A DNA stretch of 64,000 nucleotides. Origin: Blastococcus tunisiensis (GTDB lineage: Bacteria; Actinomycetota; Actinomycetes; Mycobacteriales; Geodermatophilaceae). Positions within the stretch are counted from its first letter, which is position 1. Every line of letters starts with the position of its first letter. A program made the translations under genes and the position numbers. The notes below the pieces were generated by a model that saw only the letters and a program-made list of their open reading frames with translations, made no database searches and was not told the DNA's origin. The stretch is taken from positions 62,001-126,000 of the forward strand of contig NZ_FOND01000011.1 of NCBI RefSeq assembly GCF_900112815.1, in the 5' to 3' direction. Shown one piece after another: positions 41,869 to 47,902 of this stretch.

Positions 41869-42882
41869 GTGGAGGAGCAGGGCTGGACGCAGGTGGTGGC
41901 CGCGGCCACGCGGGCGCCGTCGATCCACAACACGCAGCCGTGGCGGTTCGTCGCCACGCCCGACCGGCTCGAGGTGTTCTTCGACCGCGACCGCGCCCTC
42001 CCGGTGCTCGACCCGACCGGCCGGCAGCAGGTGATCAGCTGCGGGAGCGCGGTGGAGTTCGCGGTCGTGGCGCTGTCCGCGGCCGGCTACGACGGCGAGG
42101 TCGACCTGCTCACCGACGACGGCGATCCCGACCACCTGGCGTCGATCGAGGTCACCGGCACCCGCCCGGCCACGGACGAGGACCGGGCGCTGGCCGCGGC
42201 GATCGGGCAGCGGCACACCGTGCGGGCGCCCTTCCAGCCACGCGCGGTGCCGCCCGAGCTGGTGGACCGCCTGCAGCAGGAGGCGCGGCTGCACGACACC
42301 TGGGTCAAGCCGATCACCCGCTCCGAGGAGGAGGTCGCAACCGTCTTCCTCATCTCCCGGGCGGAGGAGATGGAGCAGGGCGACCCGGCCTACCGGGAAG
42401 AGCTGGAGCGCTGGATGCGCACCGATCCCACCGCGGTGGACGGCGTCCCCGTCGAGGCGGTGCCCAGCGACGACCCGCACACGCGTCCCTCCAACTGGCT
42501 GATCCGGGACTTCGTCGTCGGTCAGCGGGAGCAGCACGCCTTCCTGCCGCCGGGCGACCCGGATGCGCCTCCGCCGGAGGTGGAGCGGCCGACCGTCGTC
42601 CTGCTGGGCACCGCGGGGGACGACCGGTTCGCGTGGCTGCAGGCCGGCCGTGCCCTGGGACGCCTCCTGCTGGTCGCCACCGCGACCGGCCTGGCGGCGT
42701 CGCCGCTCACCCAGGCCCTCGACTGGCCGGCCACGCGCACCAGGATGCAGTCCCGCCTCTCGCTGGTGGGGCATCCGCAGATGCTGCTGCGCATGGGCTA
42801 CCCGCCCGACACCTCCACGGGTGCGGTCAGCGGTCGCCGGCCGGTCGCCGACGTGCTGCGCTTCGAGCCTGCCGGGAGCTGA
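41869..42882 (+). CDS. Acg-family FMN-binding nitroreductase-like protein
   Basis: The 337-residue protein has two degenerate nitroreductase folds. RAPSIHNTQPWRFVATPDRLEVFFDRDRALPVLDPTGRQ at the N-terminus is the signature of the Acg/Rv3131 group, and QAGRALGRLLLVATATGLAASPLTQALD marks the second fold. In Mycobacterium tuberculosis these proteins are DosR-induced and thought to sequester or use flavin. GTG 41869 follows CAGGAGG by five bases. TAGGCA at about 41802 could be the -10 box. The divergent PPOX neighbour supports a redox-stress theme. Confidence 0.85.
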   Translation: MEEQGWTQVVAAATRAPSIHNTQPWRFVATPDRLEVFFDRDRALPVLDPTGRQQVISCGSAVEFAVVALSAAGYDGEVDLLTDDGDPDHLASIEVTGTRPATDEDRALAAAIGQRHTVRAPFQPRAVPPELVDRLQQEARLHDTWVKPITRSEEEVATVFLISRAEEMEQGDPAYREELERWMRTDPTAVDGVPVEAVPSDDPHTRPSNWLIRDFVVGQREQHAFLPPGDPDAPPPEVERPTVVLLGTAGDDRFAWLQAGRALGRLLLVATATGLAASPLTQALDWPATRTRMQSRLSLVGHPQMLLRMGYPPDTSTGAVSGRRPVADVLRFEPAGS

Positions 42883-42895
42883 GCGGCGTCCGCGG

Positions 42896-43690
42896 TCAGT
42901 CGCGCCGGCCGCGCGACCCCCACAGGTCCTCCGACTCGTCGGTCTCCGGCCGGCCGCCGGCGTCCCGCCGGGCGGCGGCTGCCAGGGCGGCGTCCCGTTC
43001 GCGGTCCCGGGCCGCCTTCGCGGCCCGTTCCTGCGCGCGCTCCTCCCGCCGGCTTCCCGGCGCCGAGGGGTCCCGGTCGGCCGCGCCCGGCGCCTCGGGC
43101 CCGAGCCGCCAGAGCGCGGCGGCGGCCACGGCCAGCCCGAGCGGCAGAGGGTAGGCAGCGGCCCGTTCGGTGCCGCCCTCGCCCAGATAGCCGGTGACGC
43201 CGGTCAGGAAGAAGACGGTCGCTGCGGTGGCCACGAGCCCGAGCAGCGCCAGGGTCGTGCCCACCGCCTCAGACCGGGAGCGGACGGCGTAGGCCAGGGC
43301 GATGAGGCCCAGGCCGCCGCCGACGAGGTAGAGGACCGCGCCGACCGCGTGCAGGGTGGAGTTCCCGTCGGTCGGGAACACGCCCACGAGCAGGACCCCG
43401 AGCGACGCGGCGCCCAGCAGCACCGGAACCGCCGTGGCGGCGCCCCGGAGGAGGGCCGGGCGGAGCAGCAGGGCCCCGGTGAGGATCAACGCGCTCTGGA
43501 CCACGAAGGAGGCGTTCATCAGCTCCCGCCCGGCCGAGTCCGAGGCGCCGAGCGCACTGATGACGTCGTCGATCCGGCTGTACGGGCCGTCGACGCGGGC
43601 CTGCGCGATCGCCTCCAGCACGAAGAACTGCAGGGTCAGCAACCACGCGATCGCGCCCCAGCGCAGACGGTTCCGGTTCACGGCGCCCAT
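42896..43690 (-). CDS. DUF998 family membrane protein
   Basis: The 264-residue product has about six membrane helices in residues 1-195 (WGAIAWLLTLQFFVLEAIAQ, ALILTGALLLRPALL, VLLGAASLGVLLVGVFPTD, AVLYLVGGGLGLIALAYA and others). The FPTDG motif typical of DUF998 sits near residue 105. The last 65 residues are a highly charged Arg/Glu/Ala-rich tail that may be a cytosolic coiled coil and is unusual for the family. Function is unknown. It converges with the Acg-like gene. Confidence 0.75.
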   Translation of the reverse strand: MGAVNRNRLRWGAIAWLLTLQFFVLEAIAQARVDGPYSRIDDVISALGASDSAGRELMNASFVVQSALILTGALLLRPALLRGAATAVPVLLGAASLGVLLVGVFPTDGNSTLHAVGAVLYLVGGGLGLIALAYAVRSRSEAVGTTLALLGLVATAATVFFLTGVTGYLGEGGTERAAAYPLPLGLAVAAAALWRLGPEAPGAADRDPSAPGSRREERAQERAAKAARDRERDAALAAAARRDAGGRPETDESEDLWGSRGRRD

Positions 43691-43736
43691 GGTCCCAGGC
43701 CGGCCCTGCGCGCCCCGGCCCGAGTCGGTCGGGATG

Positions 43737-43937
43737 TCAGTCGGTCGCGGAGTGGAACTCGGCGCCGGCCGGGTCCGCGTCGTCCGAGCCCACCGCCTGG
43801 CGTTCCTGCTCGGTGCGGTGCTCGAGGACCTCGTCGCCCGGGCGCGGGTCCTTGGCGTGCTGCGTGCGGTCGCGGGTCACGTTCTCCTCGGGCGTGATGA
43901 CGTCGTCGAGGTTCGGGGTGTCGTGCGGGCCGGTCAT
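43737..43937 (-). CDS. small acidic hydrophilic protein, unknown
   Basis: The 66-residue product is rich in Asp, Glu, Thr and Gln, without hydrophobic segments or Cys. It looks intrinsically disordered (VITPEENVTRDRTQHAKDPR, EQERQAVGSDDADPAG). Similar short acidic proteins are frequent in actinobacteria and have no known role. ATG 43937 is preceded on the minus strand by GACGGAGCACCG, a weak ribosome binding site. Codon choice is GC3-rich as expected for a real gene. Confidence 0.55.
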   Translation of the reverse strand: MTGPHDTPNLDDVITPEENVTRDRTQHAKDPRPGDEVLEHRTEQERQAVGSDDADPAGAEFHSATD

Positions 43938-44015
43938 CGGTGCTCCGTCCGGTTCGAGCGGTCAACGGTCGGCAATCCCATAGCCGCCCCGGGAGGGGCC
44001 TAACCGCCGGCGAGG

Positions 44016-44372
44016 TCAGCGCGGTTCCAGCCGGGCGGCGGGCAGCCAGGCCTCGACCAGAGCGGCGCCGTGCGGACCGGTGACGGAGTAGACGACGCGG
44101 CCCTGCCAGGTTCCTGCCCGCTGCCGCCATTCCACGAGCAGCCCCGGCCAGGTCCCGGGAGCCCCGGCCGGGTCCCGCACCCAGCAGTGCCGGCCCTCGC
44201 CGCCGTCCCCGGCCGCGGCGTAGCCGTCGGGGCGCCCGTCCGCCGGCGGCGTGGTGGGCCGGCGGGGACCGGCCTCGAGCGGGCCCGGGGAGGCCCCGGA
44301 GGCGACGCCGGAGCTCGCGGCACGCTCGCCCAGCGAGCGCCCGGAGCGCCCTCGTTGCATGCCGCCGGCCAT
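44016..44372 (-). CDS. conserved small protein under a LexA box
   Basis: The 118-residue product has a disordered Gly/Pro/Ser-rich first half and a compact C-terminal half. That half reads HCWVRDPAGAPGTWPGLLVEWRQ, a TWQGRVVYSV strand pair and VEAWLPAARLEP. It looks like a small beta-rich domain with conserved Trp residues. I recognise it only as an actinobacterial hypothetical. The ATG at 44372 lies 22 bases from a perfect SOS box, so a DNA-damage role is likely. Which step it serves cannot be read from the sequence. Starts further inside the disordered half are possible. Confidence 0.65.
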   Translation of the reverse strand: MAGGMQRGRSGRSLGERAASSGVASGASPGPLEAGPRRPTTPPADGRPDGYAAAGDGGEGRHCWVRDPAGAPGTWPGLLVEWRQRAGTWQGRVVYSVTGPHGAALVEAWLPAARLEPR

Positions 44373-44393
44373 GGGAGCAGTCTCGCACGGCGA

Positions 44394-44409
44394 TCGAACA
44401 CACGTTCGA
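44394..44409 (-). promoter_or_regulatory. LexA-binding SOS box (perfect consensus)
   Basis: TCGAACACACGTTCGA matches the mycobacterial/actinobacterial LexA consensus TCGAAC-N4-GTTCGA at all 12 defined positions. It is 22 bases upstream of the small gene at 44016-44372 and overlaps its likely promoter (TTCGAT on the minus strand). It is 284 bases from the exeM start, too far to be its main operator. Confidence 0.85.
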
Positions 44410-44692
44410 GACGCGGCGCGCGGACGCGACGGCGCGTCCTGCAGACACGCGGGGCGTGTCGGGTTGTGACAACGACCACTCGGTCTCGGGTCAAGGTCCC
44501 CGTCCGGCCGCCGTATGCGGCCGCGAGTGCCCGCGCCGCGCCGTCACTGTCCGGAGCTGAACCTGGACGCCACGTGGGGACGTTGTGCGGTGAACCGGTA
44601 CCCCGCCCCAGATCGTGGGCAACGCGTCACCCAATGGTCACTGAGCGCTCCTACGGTCCCGCCGTCATCTCTTCCTCCGGAAGGAACAACGC
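44410..44692 (+). promoter_or_regulatory. upstream region of the secreted nuclease gene
   Basis: With the SOS box this makes a 320-bp gene-free gap. GACACGC-GGG-GCGTGTC (44444-44460) is a 7-bp hairpin. GGTGAAC at 44589-44595 is a GTTCACC heptamer in reverse. TACGGT at 44652-44657 is a -10 candidate. GGAAGGA at 44679-44685 is a good Shine-Dalgarno sequence for GTG 44693 and can fold with CTTCC at 44671-44675. Confidence 0.5.
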
Positions 44693-47665
44693 GTGCCCGC
44701 ACATCCCGGCACCACGTCACGCCGAACCGCTCGTGCGGTGGCGCGACGTGCCGCCCTCGGCACCGCGGCTGCGTCCCTCGCAGTCGTGGGCATGCCCGCC
44801 ATCGCTCTCGCAGCGCCGCCGACCACTCCGTTCATCTCCGAGATCCACTACGACAACACCGGTGCGGACACCGAGGAATTCGTCGAGGTGCAGCTCCCGC
44901 CCGGCACGAGCTCCGCCGGCATGTCGATCGTTCTCTACAACGGCAGCAACGGCACCGCGTACGGCACGCTCGCCCTCCCGGCCGCGACCGCACCTGCAGA
45001 CCGGCCGGCCGTGGTGTCCGTCGACGGTCCCTCCGGCGGCATCCAGAACGGCGACCCGGACGGACTGGCGCTGATCAGCGGCGGCGCCGTCGTGGAGTTC
45101 CTCTCCTACGAGGGCGTCTTCCCAGCGACCGACGGCCTCGCCGCGGGCATGACGAGCACGGACATCGGCGTCGCGGAGGAGCCGGTGCCCCCCGTGGGCC
45201 AGTCGCTGTCCCGCGGCTACGACGCAGGATCCGACGCGCTCGTGTGGTCGGGCCCGGCCGCCGCGACGCGGGACACGGTGAACTCCACCGGTCCGGATGA
45301 GGAGGAGCCGCCGCCGGACGCCGAGGTCTGCGACGTGACGCCGACGCACGAGATCGGGGCGGTCCAGGGCACCGGGGACACCACCCCGCTCGACGGCCAG
45401 CAGGTCACCGTGCAGGGCGTCGTGGTGGGCGACCTGCCGGGCATGTCGGGCTTCTTCCTCCAGGACGCCGACGGTGACGGCGACCCCGCCACGTCCGACG
45501 GCGTCTTCGTGTTCAGCCCCCTCGCGGTCGACCTCGGCGACACCGTCGCCGCGACCGGCACCGCCGAGGAGTACTTCCTGCAGACCCAGGTCAGTGCCGG
45601 CAGCTCCGCCGAGGTGTGCACGGACGGCACGGCCACGGACCTTCCCGGGCCCACGGCACTGGACCTGCCGGCCGACGACTCCGCCCGCGAGCGGCTCGAG
45701 GGCATGCTGGTCGCCCCCGCGGACACCCTCACCGTGAGCGAGGTCTACGACCTCACCAGCTTCGGTGACCTGACCCTGTCCGAGGGCGGCCTGCTCGTGC
45801 AGCCGACCGAGCTCGCCCGCCCGGGCGAGGCAGCCGAGGCCATCGCCGAGCAGAACGAGCTGCGCCGCATCGTGCTCGACGACGGGGTCAGAGGCCGGCT
45901 CAGCGTGGAGACCGCCCCCTACCTGACGCCGGAGACGCCGGTCCGGGTCGGTGACGAGCTCGACCTCACCGAGCCGCTGGTCCTGGGGTACGGCTTCGAC
46001 CTGTGGCGGCTGTTCCCGGCCGACGGCACGGCGGAGGGGGTGTTCGCCCCGCAGAACACCCGGCCGGAGTCGCCCGACGAGGTCGGCGGCGACGTCCAGG
46101 TCGGCGCCTTCAACGTGCTGAACTACTTCCTGACGTTCGGCGACAGCAGCACCGCCCGCGGCGCCGCGAACGCGGCGGAGTTCGAGGAGCAGGCCGCCAA
46201 GATCGTCACGGCGATCAACGAGATGGACGCCGACGTCCTGGCCCTCATGGAGATCGAGGACACCGCCTCCACCGGGTACGGCGACGGCACCCCCGACCAG
46301 GCGGTGGCCGACCTCGTCCGGCGGCTGAACGAGGCCGCGGGCACGGAGAAGTGGGCCTTCGCCGCCTTCCCGGAGGAGCTGCTCGCCGTCGACCGGGACG
46401 TCATTCGCAACGCGATCATCTACCAGCCCACCGCGGTCACCCCGGTCGGCGACCCGGTGGGCCGGGTCGACGAGGAGAACTTCGACAACGCTCGCGAGCC
46501 GATCGCCCAGACGTTCGAGGCCGCGGGGGACCGGTTCACCGTCATCGCCAACCACCTGAAGTCCAAGGGCGGGAGCGGTGCCGGCGGCGACAACGTGGAC
46601 ACCGGTGACGGGCAGGGCGCGTACAACGCCGACCGCACGCGGCAGGCACGGTCCCTGGCGGCCTTCGTCGAGGAGCTCCGCGCGGGCACCGGCGACGACG
46701 ACGTCATGGTGCTCGGCGACCTCAACGCCTACAGCCAGGAGGACCCGATCGAGGTGCTCCGGGCGGCCGGTCTGACCGACCTGGGCACGCAGTTCGACGA
46801 GGGCCGGTACAGCTACGTGTTCGACGACAAGTCGGGGTCCCTGGACCACGCCATGGCCACCGCGAGCCTGACGGCCAAGGTCACCGACGTGGCGCACTGG
46901 AACATCAACTCGGTCGAGTCGTTCGCCTACCAGTACGAGGGCGACCCGGAGCTGTACGCACCGCACCAGTTCCGGTCCAGCGACCACGACCCGATCCTCG
47001 TCGGCCTCGACCTCGGCGAATCGGCGGAGCCGGAGCCCGAGGTCGGCAACCCGACCGGGCCGGCGAACGGCAACAGCTGGGTGCACCCGCAGGACCGGGT
47101 GGCCTACATCGCCGGCTACTTCGTGAACACCGACAGCGTGCCGGTGGACGTCCGGCTGCTGACCGACCACGGCCAGTCGGAGGCGCAGCGGGTGGCCCCG
47201 GGCGCGGCGGCCTACCTCACGGTGAACACGGGGCTGGCCGAGCTGCCGGCGGGCACGGCGACGCTCCGGGTGTACAAGAACGTGGGCGGCAAGGGCTACC
47301 AGTCGCTGTTCCCGGTCACCTATCCGGGCCGCAGCGCCACCGGGAACCCGCCTGCGACGGGCAACCCGACGGGCGTGGCCAACGGCAACAGCTGGGTGCA
47401 TCCGCAGGAGCAGGCGGCCTACATCGCCGGCCACTTCGTGAACACCGACGGCGTGCCCGTCGACGTCCGGCTGCTCACCCCGCACGGCCAGTCGCAGGCG
47501 CAGCGGGTGGCCCCGGGCGCGGCGGCCTACCTCACGGTGGACACGCAGCTGGCCGAGCTGCCCGCGGGTACCGCCACCTTCCGCGTCTACAAGAACGTGG
47601 CCGGCAAGGGCTACCAGTCCCTCTTCCCGGTCGCCTACCCGGCGCGGAGCGCCGCCGGCGAGTGA
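44693..47665 (+). CDS. ExeM/NucH-type secreted endonuclease with two C-terminal repeat modules
   Basis: The 990-residue exported protein has a twin-arginine-like signal (TARAVARRAALG then a hydrophobic stretch ending IALAAP). It continues with a lamin-tail-like domain (FISEIHYDNTGADTEEFVEV, about 45-170), an OB-fold region (about 225-340) and an endonuclease/exonuclease/phosphatase domain (about 465-775). That domain has GAFNVLNYF, MEIED, NHLKSKGG, LGDLNAY and SSDHDP as catalytic motifs. ExeM/NucH proteins degrade extracellular DNA. Two 98-residue modules (residues 785-882 and 890-987) end the protein and recur in the next gene. No sortase motif is present. A hairpin terminator follows, so the 5'-nucleotidase has its own promoter. 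Confidence 0.88.
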   Translation: MPAHPGTTSRRTARAVARRAALGTAAASLAVVGMPAIALAAPPTTPFISEIHYDNTGADTEEFVEVQLPPGTSSAGMSIVLYNGSNGTAYGTLALPAATAPADRPAVVSVDGPSGGIQNGDPDGLALISGGAVVEFLSYEGVFPATDGLAAGMTSTDIGVAEEPVPPVGQSLSRGYDAGSDALVWSGPAAATRDTVNSTGPDEEEPPPDAEVCDVTPTHEIGAVQGTGDTTPLDGQQVTVQGVVVGDLPGMSGFFLQDADGDGDPATSDGVFVFSPLAVDLGDTVAATGTAEEYFLQTQVSAGSSAEVCTDGTATDLPGPTALDLPADDSARERLEGMLVAPADTLTVSEVYDLTSFGDLTLSEGGLLVQPTELARPGEAAEAIAEQNELRRIVLDDGVRGRLSVETAPYLTPETPVRVGDELDLTEPLVLGYGFDLWRLFPADGTAEGVFAPQNTRPESPDEVGGDVQVGAFNVLNYFLTFGDSSTARGAANAAEFEEQAAKIVTAINEMDADVLALMEIEDTASTGYGDGTPDQAVADLVRRLNEAAGTEKWAFAAFPEELLAVDRDVIRNAIIYQPTAVTPVGDPVGRVDEENFDNAREPIAQTFEAAGDRFTVIANHLKSKGGSGAGGDNVDTGDGQGAYNADRTRQARSLAAFVEELRAGTGDDDVMVLGDLNAYSQEDPIEVLRAAGLTDLGTQFDEGRYSYVFDDKSGSLDHAMATASLTAKVTDVAHWNINSVESFAYQYEGDPELYAPHQFRSSDHDPILVGLDLGESAEPEPEVGNPTGPANGNSWVHPQDRVAYIAGYFVNTDSVPVDVRLLTDHGQSEAQRVAPGAAAYLTVNTGLAELPAGTATLRVYKNVGGKGYQSLFPVTYPGRSATGNPPATGNPTGVANGNSWVHPQEQAAYIAGHFVNTDGVPVDVRLLTPHGQSQAQRVAPGAAAYLTVDTQLAELPAGTATFRVYKNVAGKGYQSLFPVAYPARSAAGE
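47045..47338 (+). repeat. 98-residue module, copy 1 (in secreted nuclease)
   Basis: It runs from GNPTGPANGNSW to YPGRSA. Conserved landmarks are NGNSWVHPQ, YIAG-FVNTD, VPVDVRLLT, HGQS-AQRVAPGAAAYLTV, LAELPAG, RVYKNV-GKGYQSL. It is predicted mostly beta-stranded and has no Cys. By hand count it shares 84 of 98 residues with copy 2 and 85 of 98 with copy 3, with no gaps. Confidence 0.95.
47360..47653 (+). repeat. 98-residue module, copy 2 (end of secreted nuclease)
   Basis: It is the same length as copy 1 (294 bases) and is separated from it by a 7-residue Thr/Pro-rich linker. It ends three codons before the nuclease stop. Differences from copy 1 cluster at positions 6, 17-19, 25, 31, 41, 46 and the last ten residues. 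By hand count it shares 83 of 98 residues with copy 3. Confidence 0.95.
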
Positions 47666-47717
47666 CCCGGGCCCGGTGGCGAGCGTTCCGCGTCACCGGG
47701 ACCCGGCTGCGCACCAG

Positions 47718-47757
47718 GTGCCGGACCGGATCTCCGTGAGGGGATCCGGCCCGGCAC
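47718..47757 (+). terminator. hairpin terminator after the secreted nuclease gene
   Basis: GTGCCGG (47718-47724)/CCGGCAC (47751-47757) and CCGGATC (47726-47732)/GATCCGG (47743-47749) stack into a 14-bp stem with one internal A/C mismatch and a 10-base loop. Confidence 0.75.
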
Positions 47758-47831
47758 GGGGCGGGCCGACGGGCCGGTCGTGATCCATCCCACGCGGCGT
47801 GCCCCACGTGTCCGCCCCGCCGTCAGTTCGC

Positions 47832-47860
47832 GTTCACCATGGGACGGAACGGTTCGTCCC
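47832..47860 (+). promoter_or_regulatory. candidate control region of the 5'-nucleotidase gene
   Basis: GTTCACC at 47832-47838 resembles one unit of the Streptomyces PhoP box. Next to it GGGACGGAAC-GGTTCGTCCC (47841-47860) is a near-palindrome. A second properly spaced PhoP unit is not seen, so phosphate control is only a suggestion. Confidence 0.3.
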
Positions 47861-47902
47861 GGAACGACCCCTCACCCTCACCTGAAGCTCGGAGAGTTCT
47901 CG

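Noticed and set aside
44394-44409. SOS box as operator of the secreted nuclease gene
   Set aside because: It is 284 bases from that gene and 22 bases from the divergent small gene, whose promoter it overlaps.
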